Assembly: GCF_001984715.1 (NCBI RefSeq)
Contig: NZ_MSPR01000020.1
Location: 1 to 37,493 of the forward strand
Length of the DNA stretch: 37,493 nucleotides
Direction: 5' to 3'
Origin: Streptococcus azizii
GTDB taxonomy: Bacteria > Bacillota > Bacilli > Lactobacillales > Streptococcaceae
The position numbers and the translations under genes were made by a program. Under the pieces are notes generated by a model, which was not told the origin of the DNA, did no database searches, and worked only from the letters and a program-made list of their open reading frames with translations. Position 1 is the stretch's first letter. Each line of letters begins with the position of its first letter. Shown here in pieces: positions 24,742-34,053 of this stretch.

Positions 24742-25311
24742 GTGGCTCAATTTTATTTTAAATATGGTTCTATGAATTCAGGAAAGACCATTGAAATTTT
24801 AAAGGTAGCGCATAATTATGAGGAGCAGGGAAAGAATGTGGTCATTATGACATCAGCCCTTGACACACGGGTAGGCGTGGGGATGGTAGCCAGTCGTATC
24901 GGGATGCAACGAGAAGCAGTCGCCATCACTGAGGAGATGAATGTCTATGATTACATTGCTAATCTATCCTTAAAACCCTACTGTGTCTTGATTGATGAGG
25001 CCCAGTTTCTAACCAGACAGCATGTGTATGATTTTGCCCGCGTGGTAGATGATTTAGGAGTGCCAGTCATGGCCTTTGGGTTAAAAAATGATTTCCGCAA
25101 CGACCTATTTGAAGGCTCCAAGCATTTACTACTGTTAGCAGATAAGTTGGATGAAATCAAGACGATCTGTCAGTATTGCTCTAAAAAAGCCACTATGGTG
25201 TTACGGACAGTAAATGGTGAGCCTGTGTATGAGGGAGAACAGATCCAAATCGGAGGCAATGAGACCTATATCCCTGTGTGCCGTAGGCATTATTTTAAAC
25301 CAGAAAGATAG
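24742..25311 (+). CDS. tdk: Thymidine kinase
   Basis: 189 residues starting with GTG. The type II thymidine kinase layout is clear: P-loop GSMNSGKT (residues 9-16), Walker B-like CVLIDEAQF, the lasso region, and a zinc site of two Cys pairs (CQYC, and the Cys/His of PVCRRHY). It phosphorylates thymidine to dTMP in pyrimidine salvage. First gene of the block leading into prfA, 8 bp downstream. Confidence 0.95.
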   Translation: MAQFYFKYGSMNSGKTIEILKVAHNYEEQGKNVVIMTSALDTRVGVGMVASRIGMQREAVAITEEMNVYDYIANLSLKPYCVLIDEAQFLTRQHVYDFARVVDDLGVPVMAFGLKNDFRNDLFEGSKHLLLLADKLDEIKTICQYCSKKATMVLRTVNGEPVYEGEQIQIGGNETYIPVCRRHYFKPER

Positions 25312-25319
25312 GAGACAAG

Positions 25320-26399
25320 ATGAATATTTATGATCAACTACAGGCGGTGGAGGACCGCTATGAGGAGCTGGGAGAATTGCTGAGTGACCCGGATGTCGTC
25401 AGTGATACCAAGCGTTTTATGGCGTTATCAAAGGAAGAAGCAGCCATTCGTGATACAGTAACTGCCTACCGTGAGTACAAAATAGTCCTTCAAAGCATCG
25501 TGGACGCAGAAGAAATGATTAAGGACGCGGCTGGTGATGCGGAATTAGAAGAATTGGCTAAGGACGAGCTTAAGACAGCTAAGGCTGACAAGGAAAGTTA
25601 CGAAGAAAAACTAAAGATTTTACTGCTGCCAAAAGATCCCAACGACGACAAGAATATCATCTTAGAAATCCGCGGTGCAGCTGGTGGAGATGAGGCGGCC
25701 CTCTTTGCAGGGGATTTACTGACCATGTATCAGAAATTTGCAGAAAGCCAAGGTTGGCGCTTTGAAGTCATGGAAGCGTCCTACAATGGTGTCGGTGGTA
25801 TCAAAGAGGTTGTCGCCATGGTATCGGGACAGTCGGTCTATTCTAAGTTGAAATATGAATCAGGTGCCCACCGGGTACAGCGTGTGCCTGTGACTGAGAG
25901 CCAAGGACGTGTGCATACTTCAACGGCTACTGTCTTGATTATGCCTGAAATTGAAGAAGTGGAGTATGATATTGATCCCAAGGACTTGCGCATTGATATT
26001 TACCACGCGTCAGGTGCAGGGGGGCAGAATGTCAATAAGGTTGCGACAGCTGTGCGGATTGTCCATTTGCCGACGAATATCAAGGTAGAGATGCAAGAAG
26101 AACGGGCTCAGCAAAAGAACCGTGACAAGGCGATGAAGGTGATTCGGGCGCGAGTGGCAGACCACTTTGCACAAATTGCTCAAGATGAACAGGATGCCGA
26201 GCGGAAATCAACCATTGGTACTGGGGATCGTTCAGAGCGGATTCGCACCTATAATTTTCCGCAAAACCGCGTGACTGACCACCGAATAGGCTTAACTCTG
26301 CAAAAACTAGATACCATTTTATCTGGAAAGATGGATGAAGTTATCGATGCCCTGGTACTCTATGATCAGACACAAAAGTTAGAAGAGTTAAGTAACTAA
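25320..26399 (+). CDS. prfA: Peptide chain release factor 1
   Basis: 359 residues, standard length. It carries the catalytic GGQ in GAGGQNVNK (residue ~232) and the class I release factor N-terminal helical domain. RF1 reads UAA and UAG and triggers release of the finished peptide. The start follows GGAGACAAG. The adjacent methyltransferase gene, whose start overlaps the stop codon, modifies the Gln of GGQ. Confidence 0.96.
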   Translation: MNIYDQLQAVEDRYEELGELLSDPDVVSDTKRFMALSKEEAAIRDTVTAYREYKIVLQSIVDAEEMIKDAAGDAELEELAKDELKTAKADKESYEEKLKILLLPKDPNDDKNIILEIRGAAGGDEAALFAGDLLTMYQKFAESQGWRFEVMEASYNGVGGIKEVVAMVSGQSVYSKLKYESGAHRVQRVPVTESQGRVHTSTATVLIMPEIEEVEYDIDPKDLRIDIYHASGAGGQNVNKVATAVRIVHLPTNIKVEMQEERAQQKNRDKAMKVIRARVADHFAQIAQDEQDAERKSTIGTGDRSERIRTYNFPQNRVTDHRIGLTLQKLDTILSGKMDEVIDALVLYDQTQKLEELSN

Positions 26400-27229
26400 T
26401 GAACTACGCGCAACTATTTTCATACTATGAAAGCAGGTTGGACGAGGTTGGAGAAGAGCCTGAAAGTCTAGCCTATACCTTTCGTAGTGTCAAGCAACTT
26501 AGTTTGACAGACTTCGTTTTACTGTTGCCCAAAGAAGTGGCGGCTGAGGATGAAAGGTTATTAGAAGAAATCTTTTGCCAGTTGGCTCGCCACTACCCAG
26601 CCCAATACATTGTGGGTAGGGTGACGTTTCAGGGATTGGATTTGACTGTTGATCCACGAGTCTTGATTCCTCGTCCTGAGACAGAGGAGTTGGTCGACTT
26701 GATAAAAAACGAAAATCAAAGAGAGGATCTGGCTGTCTTAGACATTGGTACAGGAAGTGGTGCCATTGCGCTTAGCCTTGCTCACAGTAGGCCAAGTTGG
26801 CGCGTGTCAGCTACGGATATTTCACCAGAGGCTCTTGCTGTCGCAAAGAAAAATGCAGAGCAGCACCAGCTCCCTATTACCTTTATCCAGTCGGATGTCT
26901 GGCAGAAGGTCACAGGAAAGTATGACATCATCGTTTCCAATCCTCCTTATATTGCACGAGAAGATGAAGCAGAGGTCGGTTTAAATGTACTGCACTCAGA
27001 GCCTCATTTAGCTCTATTTGCAGCTGAACACGGCCTTGCCATTTATCGAGAACTGGCAGCGGGAGTGGCAACGTTTCTAGCGGAAGGAGGAAAAATCTAC
27101 CTTGAAATCGGCTATCAGCAAGGGCAACAAGTAAGAGAACTCTTTCAGAAAGCCTTTCCGGATAAACGTATTCGGGTGTTAACAGATCAATTTGGCCAAG
27201 ATAGGATGGTGGTGATTGATGATCGATAA
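26399..27229 (+). CDS. prmC: Release factor glutamine methyltransferase
   Basis: 276 residues. SAM-binding motif VLDIGTGSGAIALSLA (about residues 113-128) and the catalytic NPPYIA (about 181-186), which holds the target Gln amide. The N-terminal part (LLPKEVAAEDE through the PAQYIVG region) is the usual helical release-factor-binding domain. It methylates the Gln of GGQ in RF1 and RF2. The start codon overlaps the prfA stop by one base, so the two are translationally coupled. Confidence 0.95.
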   Translation: MNYAQLFSYYESRLDEVGEEPESLAYTFRSVKQLSLTDFVLLLPKEVAAEDERLLEEIFCQLARHYPAQYIVGRVTFQGLDLTVDPRVLIPRPETEELVDLIKNENQREDLAVLDIGTGSGAIALSLAHSRPSWRVSATDISPEALAVAKKNAEQHQLPITFIQSDVWQKVTGKYDIIVSNPPYIAREDEAEVGLNVLHSEPHLALFAAEHGLAIYRELAAGVATFLAEGGKIYLEIGYQQGQQVRELFQKAFPDKRIRVLTDQFGQDRMVVIDDR

Positions 27230-27827
27230 GGTTGCAAGGCAGTTAGAGGCTGGCGGGGCAGTAGTGCTTCCGACAGAAACAGTCTATGGTTTGTTTGGGC
27301 AGGCACTCAATGAAAAAGCCGTCCAGCTCGTCTATCAACTCAAGCACCGTCCACTGGATAAGGCTATGAACTTAAATGTGGCTACTTTAGAAGATATTAT
27401 TGCTTTTTCTAAGCAGCAGCCAACCTGTCTAGCAAAACTCTTTCAGCTTTTTTTACCAGGTCCTTTGACGATTATTTTACAAGCAAATGAACAAGTGCCA
27501 CACTGGGTCAATTCTGGCAAGGACACCGTTGGTTTTCGGGTGCCTAGTCACCCTATTACGCTTGACTTGATTAAAAGGTTTGGTCCTCTGATTGGTCCGT
27601 CTGCTAATCTATCTGGTCAAATGAGCGGCGTCTTGTTTGACCAGATTATGCAGGACTTTCACGGTAAGGTCCTAGGGATAAAAGATGATGCTTTTCTAAC
27701 GGGGCAAGACTCGACGATTTTGGACCTATCTGGGGAGGAATTTCAGATTTTACGACAAGGTGCCATCACTCGCGATGATTTGCTCGCGCAGCTACCAGAA
27801 CTCAAATTTAAAGGAGAAAATACATGA
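27219..27827 (+). CDS. tsaC: Threonylcarbamoyl-AMP synthase (Sua5/YciO/YrdC family)
   Basis: 202 residues from the ATG at 27219 (an in-frame TTG stands one codon earlier). YrdC-fold signatures: [15 protein letters not shown] near the N-terminus, [20 protein letters not shown] and GPSANLSG. It makes threonylcarbamoyl-AMP from Thr, bicarbonate and ATP for the t6A modification of tRNAs reading ANN codons. It overlaps prmC by 11 nt and its stop overlaps the glyA start (ATGA), so it lies within one operon. Confidence 0.92.
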   Translation: MIDKVARQLEAGGAVVLPTETVYGLFGQALNEKAVQLVYQLKHRPLDKAMNLNVATLEDIIAFSKQQPTCLAKLFQLFLPGPLTIILQANEQVPHWVNSGKDTVGFRVPSHPITLDLIKRFGPLIGPSANLSGQMSGVLFDQIMQDFHGKVLGIKDDAFLTGQDSTILDLSGEEFQILRQGAITRDDLLAQLPELKFKGENT

Positions 27828-29080
27828 TTTTTGACAAAGAAGATTACAAAGCCTATGATAAAGAACTATGGGATGCTATTGCAGCAGAAGAAAGACGACA
27901 ACAGCACAATATTGAGTTGATTGCCTCAGAAAATGTTGTTTCAAAAGCCGTAATGGCTGCTCAAGGTTCCATTTTGACCAATAAATATGCAGAAGGCTAC
28001 CCAGCACGTCGTTACTACGGAGGAACCGAGTGTGTGGACATCGTAGAAAGTCTTGCGATTGAACGTGCTAAGGAGATCTTTGGAGCTAAATTTGCCAACG
28101 TACAGCCACATTCTGGTAGTCAAGCGAATTGTGCAGCCTACATGGCCTTGATTGAGCCTGGAGATACTGTCATGGGCATGGATTTAGCAGCAGGTGGTCA
28201 CTTAACCCATGGATCAGCTGTCAGTTTTTCTGGGCAGACCTATCACTTTGTTGCCTACAACGTTGATAAAGAGACAGGCTTATTAGACTATGATGCGATT
28301 TTGGCACAAGCAAAAGAGGTCCAACCAAAACTGATTGTAGCAGGAGCCTCTGCCTATTCTCGGGTCATTGATTTTGTCAAATTCCGTGAAATCGCAGATA
28401 GCGTGGGAGCAAAGCTCATGGTAGATATGGCCCATATCGCTGGACTTGTTGCAGCTGGGCTACATCCCAACCCAGTACCTTATGCCCACATCACTACAAC
28501 AACGACCCATAAAACCCTTCGAGGTCCTCGGGGTGGTCTCATTTTGACAAATGATGAGGACTTGGCAAAGAAAGTCAATTCCGCTATCTTCCCTGGTATC
28601 CAAGGTGGACCACTTGAACATGTTATTGCTGCAAAGGCGGTCGCTTTTAAAGAGGTCTTGGATCCTGCTTTTAAGGAATATGCCCAAAAAGTGATTGATA
28701 ACAGCAAAGCTATGGCAGAGGTTTTCCTAGCTCATGACAAATTCCGTGTCATCGCTGGGGGTACAGATAATCATCTCTTCCTTGTAGATGTCACTCAGGT
28801 GGTTGAAAACGGCAAGGTTGCTCAAAATCTCTTAGATGAAGTCCACATTACCCTAAATAAAAATTCTATTCCTTATGAAACACTCTCTCCTTTCAAAACC
28901 AGCGGTATCCGTATCGGTTCTGCAGCGATTACAGCTAGAGGATTTGGTGTTGCACAAGCGCGTAAGGTCGCTGAACTGACCGTGAAGGCCCTAGAAAATG
29001 CGGATAATGATGCTGTTCTTGATGAAGTGCGTCAGGAGGTCCGTGCTTTGACAGATGCTTTCCCGCTCTATGAGGCTTAG
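27824..29080 (+). CDS. glyA: Serine hydroxymethyltransferase
   Basis: 418 residues with AAAGGAG 9 nt upstream. Hallmarks: [30 protein letters not shown], and the PLP-binding Lys in [14 protein letters not shown]. It interconverts serine and glycine while charging tetrahydrofolate with a one-carbon unit, feeding purine and thymidylate synthesis. It shares the operon with tdk and tsaC, so nucleotide and translation functions are grouped. Confidence 0.97.
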   Translation: MIFDKEDYKAYDKELWDAIAAEERRQQHNIELIASENVVSKAVMAAQGSILTNKYAEGYPARRYYGGTECVDIVESLAIERAKEIFGAKFANVQPHSGSQANCAAYMALIEPGDTVMGMDLAAGGHLTHGSAVSFSGQTYHFVAYNVDKETGLLDYDAILAQAKEVQPKLIVAGASAYSRVIDFVKFREIADSVGAKLMVDMAHIAGLVAAGLHPNPVPYAHITTTTTHKTLRGPRGGLILTNDEDLAKKVNSAIFPGIQGGPLEHVIAAKAVAFKEVLDPAFKEYAQKVIDNSKAMAEVFLAHDKFRVIAGGTDNHLFLVDVTQVVENGKVAQNLLDEVHITLNKNSIPYETLSPFKTSGIRIGSAAITARGFGVAQARKVAELTVKALENADNDAVLDEVRQEVRALTDAFPLYEA

Positions 29081-29085
29081 TAGTC

Positions 29086-30060
29086 ATGGATATTTATATT
29101 AAAGAGGCCGTCATTCACCAGTTTAGTCCAGACGATACGCAGCTACTTTTAGCAGATAAGCTATTGATGATGACACCGAAGATTGAAGAATATCTCCGCA
29201 AAAAGATTGAACGTTCTTATTCAGACGAAGCAAAGACAGGGCAATTAGGAGCAGAGAGTCCCTTTCTTGATTACTTGACAGATGATTTGTTGTCCACGTC
29301 AATCGCTATTGCCAATCTTTGGAAAGAAGAGTTTTCTGTTTCTGAAAATCTCAAAACGAATGATTTGGTATTTGTTCGTTTTGAGAAACATGGAGTGGAA
29401 CAATTTGCCTTTCTGCGGATTTCACTTCGAGAAAATCTAGTCCATGTTGGATTAGAAAGTGAAAGTCCCCTGAAGCTCACACAGAACAATTTACCAAGTG
29501 CAGGGGCGGCACCGGATGAGGCCTTGATTCTCAATCTGCAAACCTATAAATATCACTTGATTGAAAAACGAATTAAGTATAATGGAACTTTTTTAAATTA
29601 TTTTTCAGACAATCTCTTGCAAGACAGTCCGACTCTTTCTGTTAAGAAATCCATTAAGGCAGTGGAGCAAACTGCCCAGAAAATTGCTGAAAAATTCAAT
29701 CAGGCAGATTTTCAGTTCCCCTCCAAAGTCAAATCTGCTATTTTGAATCACCTGGAAGAAGATGATGGCTTATCACCTGAAAAATTGGCCAATCAACTAT
29801 TTGACAACAATCTAACAGCTCGCTTGAGTTTTGTTGATGAGTTAAAAGAAGTGGTTCCAGATACGGTCAGTTTTGAGGAAATTGACCATAGTCGCCAGCT
29901 AAAAAAATTAGAAAATCAGAAACTATCCCTGTCAAATGGAATTGAGTTGATTGTACCGACTACCATTTATGAGGATGCAGAATCTGTCGAATTTATCCAG
30001 AATGAGAATGGGACTTATTCCATTCTCATCAAGAACATAGAAGATATTAAGAGTAAGTAG
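29086..30060 (+). CDS. Nucleoid-associated protein (NdpA/YejK-like)
   Basis: 324 residues, matching the 37-kDa nucleoid-associated family in length and in its opening (MDIYIKEAVIHQFSPDD, LLADKLLMMTP). Members bind the nucleoid; the exact role in streptococci is not established. No signal peptide. It starts 5 bp after the glyA stop, so it is an operon member. Confidence 0.82.
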   Translation: MDIYIKEAVIHQFSPDDTQLLLADKLLMMTPKIEEYLRKKIERSYSDEAKTGQLGAESPFLDYLTDDLLSTSIAIANLWKEEFSVSENLKTNDLVFVRFEKHGVEQFAFLRISLRENLVHVGLESESPLKLTQNNLPSAGAAPDEALILNLQTYKYHLIEKRIKYNGTFLNYFSDNLLQDSPTLSVKKSIKAVEQTAQKIAEKFNQADFQFPSKVKSAILNHLEEDDGLSPEKLANQLFDNNLTARLSFVDELKEVVPDTVSFEEIDHSRQLKKLENQKLSLSNGIELIVPTTIYEDAESVEFIQNENGTYSILIKNIEDIKSK

Positions 30061-30063
30061 TAT

Positions 30064-30666
30064 ATGAAAAAACTAACAAGAACGATGGTCCTTGTCGTCC
30101 TTGTTTTTCTAGCTTATCAGTTCTACAAGATTCACCAAGATGTTCAGCAAGTGATGAATTATCAAGCCATGGTGCAAGAAATCTTGGACGAAAATGATAC
30201 GAAGGCCAATGAAGAATTGGTGCTAGCGATGATTTACACGGAAACGAAAGGGAAACAGGCTGATGTCATGCAGTCGAGCGAGTCTGTTTCAGGATACGCT
30301 GACACCATTACAGATAGCAAAGAAAGTATTCGCAAAGGAGTCGAATATCTCAGTCAAAATATTTCTCTGGCAGAAAAAGCTGGAGTGGATGTCTGGACGG
30401 CTGTTCAGGCCTATAATTACGGTCCATCCTACATTGAGTATGTTGCCCAAAATGGTGGAAAAAATACCATTGAGTTAGCAACTAATTATTCAAAAGAGGT
30501 TGTGGCCCCTAGTCTTGGGAATACAACAGCTCAAACCTACACTTATTACCATCCCATTGCACTTTTAAATGGCGGGAAACTCTACGTAAATGGAGGAAAC
30601 ATCTATTATTCGCGACAGGTACGTTTTAATGTTTATTTGATCCGCCTAATGGAACTATTTGGCTAG
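30064..30666 (+). CDS. pvaA: Lysozyme-like extracellular protein (pneumococcal vaccine antigen A-like)
   Basis: 200 residues, starting 3 bp after the preceding stop codon. A single N-terminal hydrophobic helix ([14 protein letters not shown], preceded by KKLTR) exports or anchors it. The body has a lysozyme-like fold: the Glu in MIYTETKGK is the expected acid residue, followed by [11 protein letters not shown] and [13 protein letters not shown]. Such proteins are thought to cut peptidoglycan glycan strands. Last gene of the tdk operon. Confidence 0.82.
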   Translation: MKKLTRTMVLVVLVFLAYQFYKIHQDVQQVMNYQAMVQEILDENDTKANEELVLAMIYTETKGKQADVMQSSESVSGYADTITDSKESIRKGVEYLSQNISLAEKAGVDVWTAVQAYNYGPSYIEYVAQNGGKNTIELATNYSKEVVAPSLGNTTAQTYTYYHPIALLNGGKLYVNGGNIYYSRQVRFNVYLIRLMELFG

Positions 30667-30670
30667 CAAG

Positions 30671-30712
30671 AAAAGAGTAAGGAATGACAGATATTTTTCC
30701 TACTCTTTTTTC
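30671..30712 (+). terminator. Intrinsic terminator after the tdk-pvaA block
   Basis: AAAAGAGTAAGGA pairs with TCCTACTCTTTT (one bulge) and runs into a T-rich stretch. Confidence 0.75.
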
Positions 30713-30733
30713 ATTTTCCTTTCTCAAAAAAAG

Positions 30734-30742
30734 TGGTATAAT
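30734..30742 (+). promoter_or_regulatory. Extended -10 promoter of the SDR gene
   Basis: TGGTATAAT, a perfect extended -10. It is followed at about 30752-30783 by the palindrome CTCAATAAAAATCAA/TTGATTTTATTGA in the leader, which looks like two miniature-element ends back to back. Confidence 0.65.
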
Positions 30743-30803
30743 GAAACCAAGGCTCAATAAAAATCAACTTGATTTTATTGAATATAAGGAAGAAGGGTTG
30801 CAT

Positions 30804-31574
30804 ATGGCACGATACGTATTGATTACAGGGGCGACAAGTGGTATTGGAAGAGCAATTGCCTATGCATTTGCAAAAAATCATGATACAGTGATTATTACAG
30901 GCCGAAGGGTGGAAAAACTCCGAGAAATTCAACGTGATTTAGCAGAAATATATGGCGTTGAAGTTTTCTATTATCAAATGGATGTCACGCAGGGAGCAGA
31001 AGTAAGAGCTGTTTGCCAACAGATTCTAGCGGATCTACCTAAGATTGATATTTTGATCAACAATGCTGGCCTGGCTTTGGGACTTGAAAAATTTCATCAC
31101 TATGATGTAGATGATATGCTGACGATGCTTGATACGAATGTCAAGGGCTTACTCTATGTGACCCGTCACATTTTGCCTACTATGGTAGCAAACAACCACG
31201 GTCATCTCATCACTATCGGATCGACAGCAGGGATCTATGCCTATGCGGGAGCAGCCGTTTATGCAGCGACAAAGTCAGCTGTCAAGGTGTTGAGTGATGG
31301 CATCCGTATTGATACCATTGATAAGAATATCAAGGTGACGACTATTCAACCGGGTCTTGTCGAAACAGATTTTAGTCAGGTACGTTTCCACGGGGATAAG
31401 GAGCGGGCAGCAAAGGTATATCAAGGGATAGAAGCCTTGCAGGCAGAAGATATTGCCCAAAGTGTCCTATTTGTTGCCAATCAACCTCCACATGTACAAA
31501 TTTCAGATATGACTATTATGGCGACCCAACAAGCGACAGGCTTCACAATTCATAGAGAAGGAGAGAAAAAATGA
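30804..31574 (+). CDS. Short-chain dehydrogenase/reductase
   Basis: 256 residues from the ATG at 30804 (AGGAAGAAGG upstream). An in-frame start at 30684 would include the promoter and leader and is rejected. Classical SDR motifs: TGATSGIG for the dinucleotide, INNAG, the catalytic Ser in TIGSTAG and YAATK for the Tyr-Lys pair. A basic residue after the first strand (TGRRVEK) favours NADP(H). It is close to the YdfG/serine 3-dehydrogenase-like group, but the substrate is uncertain. Cytosolic. Its stop codon overlaps the start of the following lipoprotein gene. Confidence 0.92.
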   Translation: MARYVLITGATSGIGRAIAYAFAKNHDTVIITGRRVEKLREIQRDLAEIYGVEVFYYQMDVTQGAEVRAVCQQILADLPKIDILINNAGLALGLEKFHHYDVDDMLTMLDTNVKGLLYVTRHILPTMVANNHGHLITIGSTAGIYAYAGAAVYAATKSAVKVLSDGIRIDTIDKNIKVTTIQPGLVETDFSQVRFHGDKERAAKVYQGIEALQAEDIAQSVLFVANQPPHVQISDMTIMATQQATGFTIHREGEKK

Positions 31575-32008
31575 TGAAAAAACACCTACTTTTTACCACG
31601 TCTTTACTAGCTGTCTTGGCCTTGGCTACAGCTTGCTCTAAACAGTCGAGCGAAAGTAGCCCAAGTAGTAGTACAAGTAGTCAAGTATCAACAACCTCAT
31701 CATCTATTCAACAACAGGCAAGCTCCAGCACTGTTGAAACTAGTTCAAGTGAGACATCGGCTGATTCAGCCACTACCAACGTATTGCAAAATGAAAATAC
31801 TGGTGTGACCTTGGAGAGTGGTCAAGCTACTATTAACTATGCCAATACAATCCTTGGTGATAAGGGCTGGACAGTCTTAGAAGATAATTATAATCGCACT
31901 GATGGGATTCCTTATAATCTCTTACAAGGGACAGATGGCTCGCTCTACCGTGTCTACCAGAATGGTGTGATTGTTGATATGGACGATATCATTGTCCATC
32001 AGCCTTGA
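31571..32008 (+). CDS. Small Ser-rich lipoprotein
   Basis: 145 residues. Signal peptide with lipobox LATAC, Cys at 22. A long Ser/Thr-rich linker (about residues 23-68) probably spans part of the wall. It ends in a compact ~70-residue domain (ATINYANTILGDKGWTV to VDMDDIIVH) that I recognise only as a streptococcal conserved domain of unknown function. AAGGAG lies 8-9 nt before the first of two ATG codons. It overlaps the SDR stop by 4 nt and is co-transcribed with it. Confidence 0.82.
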   Translation: MMKKHLLFTTSLLAVLALATACSKQSSESSPSSSTSSQVSTTSSSIQQQASSSTVETSSSETSADSATTNVLQNENTGVTLESGQATINYANTILGDKGWTVLEDNYNRTDGIPYNLLQGTDGSLYRVYQNGVIVDMDDIIVHQP

Positions 32009-32040
32009 TCATCAAGGAAAATCACAAGCTAAACACACAA

Positions 32041-32086
32041 AGCCACCCTGGTACTCTTATGTGAGTGTCAGGGTGGCTTCACTTTT
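32041..32086 (+). terminator. Strong intrinsic terminator
   Basis: AGCCACCCTG/CAGGGTGGCT, ten perfect pairs, followed by TCACTTTTT. Confidence 0.9.
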
Positions 32087-32194
32087 TATCGAAAAAATCT
32101 TTTTGTTTTAGACTCTGTAATTTGAATTGCGAGTTATACTTAATAAACATCAACGGTAAACTAGGAAACGAAGATAGTTGAAATAAGAAAAGAT

Positions 32195-32588
32195 ACAAAG
32201 GGCGTGTAAAAAGCGACTGAAAAATAGGAGATTGACGATGTGTTCAATTAAGATGTGAGGACGTTAAGAAAATGTAAAGAAAAATAGGGAATTGGGGCAG
32301 ATGACTCAGGTCATCAAGCCGATTCATCTTTTTTCTCACATTTTTAGTCCGAACTCAATTACACAAGATGTGAGGACGTTAAAAAACCGAATGAAAAATA
32401 GGAAATCGAAGTAGGTTGCTTTGCAACCAATGAGTTAATCTAGCCTCGCTTTCCTGTTTCTTAGCTCGGGCTTCTGTGGTCACTTTCGCATTTCTCGGTG
32501 ACCGTTGAAACAGTTCCCCGTTCTGCTGTGGTCACTTTCTGATTTCTAGGTGACCAGTTGAAACAGTTCACTGAACTGTTTCAATCTC
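32195..32588. repeat. Mosaic of palindromic repeat modules
   Basis: No gene. Modules include AAAGGGCGTGTAAAAAGCGA, two copies of GATGTGAGGACGTTA and alternating GGTCACTTTC/GGTGACC blocks with GAAACAGTTC..GAACTGTTTC palindromes. Bases from about 32404 are the inverted partner of 24075-24275. Confidence 0.7.
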
Positions 32589-32986
32589 ATCTGTAATCAG
32601 CTAAAGCTGAAACAGCTGCCTACCCCCTAAAGGGATTCTCATCTGTAATCGGCTAAAGCCGAAACAGCTGCCTACCCCCTAAAGGGATTCTCATCTGTAA
32701 TCGGCTAAAGCCGAAACAGCTGCCTACCCCCTAAAGGGATTCTCATCTGTAATCGGCTAAAGCCGAAACAGCTGCCTACCCCCTAAAGGGATTCTCATCT
32801 GTAATCGGCTAAAGCCGAAACAGCTGCCTACCCCCTAAAGGGATTCTCATCTGTAATCGGCTAAAGCCGAAACAGCTGCCTACCCCCTAAAGGGATTCTC
32901 ATCTGTAATCGGCTAAAGCCGAAACAGCTGCCTACCCCCTAAAGGGATTCTCATCTGTAATCGGCTAAAGCCGAAACAGCTGCCTA
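32589..32986. repeat. 52-bp tandem repeat, seven full copies and one partial
   Basis: Exact 52-bp period with units starting at 32589, 32641, 32693, 32745, 32797, 32849, 32901 and a partial one at 32953. Each unit can form a hairpin CTGT..CGGC-TAAA-GCCG..ACAG. The first unit differs at two positions on opposite sides of the stem (CAGC-TAAA-GCTG), so pairing is kept. All the later copies look identical. A single dispersed copy lies at about 22840. Confidence 0.92.
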
Positions 32987-33081
32987 TCTTTTTAAAGTCA
33001 AAACTCTTGACCAAGTATTTAAAGAGTATTAGCCGTTTTTCATGCCTCATATCTTAATTTGAAGATATTTCTCACAGCCTA

Positions 33082-33534
33082 TTATTCTTCTGTTTGCTGT
33101 ATGGCACCAGTTTCATAGAGTTGTGCGATGAGACTGGTCTGAGCCTCTTGGGAAAAACCGAGTTCAGAAAGTAGGGCGACCATTGTTGTTTCTGAAATTC
33201 CTTTTTCTTTAGCTGAAGAAAGAGCGGTAAAGATACTTGAGATGACGTAATCAACAATTTTACTGCTTTCTTCAATAGACATAGATTGGTTGTGAAAGGT
33301 TGAAGTCGCACGATATTCCTTGTCACGTTTTCCTGTTAGGTAGTCGACACTTACATGAAAGAAGATAGCTAGATCTGTAATTTGCGCTAGGCTTGGTTCT
33401 AATAGACCGCGTTCCCAACGCGAATACGTTCCTTGTTTAATATTGAGCGCATTTGATAATTCCTGTTGTGTTAGCTTGGCATTTTTTCGTAACTCTTTTA
33501 AGCGTTGGGGAAAGAGATTTTTACTCGTATCCAT
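33082..33534 (-). CDS. XRE-family transcriptional regulator
   Basis: 150 residues from the ATG at 33534, chosen because GGAG lies 6 nt upstream; an ATG four codons earlier lacks a site. The helix-turn-helix spans about residues 8-62 (RLKELRKNAKLTQQELSNAL, SRWERGLLEPSLAQ, FFHVSVDYLTG). The C-terminal ~85 residues are helical and probably serve dimerisation. It is divergent from a small gene, with a perfect promoter between them, so it likely represses that promoter. Confidence 0.88.
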   Translation of the reverse strand: MDTSKNLFPQRLKELRKNAKLTQQELSNALNIKQGTYSRWERGLLEPSLAQITDLAIFFHVSVDYLTGKRDKEYRATSTFHNQSMSIEESSKIVDYVISSIFTALSSAKEKGISETTMVALLSELGFSQEAQTSLIAQLYETGAIQQTEE

Positions 33535-33560
33535 GATTGACTCCATTTTTATTCATAATC

Positions 33561-33610
33561 GTATATTTTTATTGACAAATCAAATACCAATTAGTATAAT
33601 ATAAATATAC
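33561..33610 (+). promoter_or_regulatory. Consensus promoter flanked by inverted operator-like sites
   Basis: TTGACA (33572-33577), 17 nt, TATAAT (33595-33600): a perfect sigma-A promoter reading toward 33733. It is bracketed by GTATATTT (33561) and AAATATAC (33603-33610), a perfect inverted pair that the divergent XRE protein could bind. Confidence 0.75.
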
Positions 33611-33732
33611 AGTTTGGTATGCATTATAGCTAGGCCTTGTACGTTTATTTTACCATAAATCAGACTAATTGCCTATGGTCAGATGAAGAGTTTGCACAAA
33701 ATAGCACTCGGAGGCAGAAAAGGAGAGAGAAG

Positions 33733-34053
33733 ATGGAACATTGTAGTACAGAACCTCAAACATTGACAGATATTATTGGAAAATTGACAGAATTGGAAAT
33801 GGTTGGCTACATTATGTATTCGCCAAAATTGAAAAAAAGAATCCTCTTGACCAACGAAATGTATAATGAACTGGATAAAGAAGAGCTAGAGTTACACCAA
33901 TCTCGCTATCAACTTGTGATGCAGGCAATGGATGTGGTAAAAGACTTTCTCTCAGAAGAGGGAAACCTAAATTTATCCGATGTTATAGAGACACTCCATC
34001 TAGGAGAAGATGCGGGCAATCTTGAACCCTTTAATCATCATGTTTCTGATTGA
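33733..34053 (+). CDS. Hypothetical protein opposite the XRE regulator
   Basis: 106 residues from the ATG at 33733, preceded by AAAAGGAGAG; the frame is open upstream to 33637, but that stretch has no binding site. Not recognised. It is acidic and helical (LTDIIGKLTELEMVGYI, then NELDKEELELHQSRYQL), with no signal peptide or membrane segment. The transcript leader is about 125 nt. The arrangement (consensus promoter, divergent regulator) suggests tight repression, but no function can be given. Confidence 0.65.
   Translation: MEHCSTEPQTLTDIIGKLTELEMVGYIMYSPKLKKRILLTNEMYNELDKEELELHQSRYQLVMQAMDVVKDFLSEEGNLNLSDVIETLHLGEDAGNLEPFNHHVSD

Noticed and set aside
24589..24750. Longer start for the tautomerase gene
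   Set aside because: It would hide the catalytic Pro1 and overlap the tdk start and promoter.
30684..30803. Longer N-terminus for the SDR protein
   Set aside because: It would place the promoter TGGTATAAT and a palindrome inside the gene; the ATG at 30804 has a good binding site and begins at the SDR fold.
32589..32986. CRISPR-like regular repeat
   Set aside because: The units abut without variable spacers, are identical and palindromic, and no cas gene is near. It is a tandem repeat.
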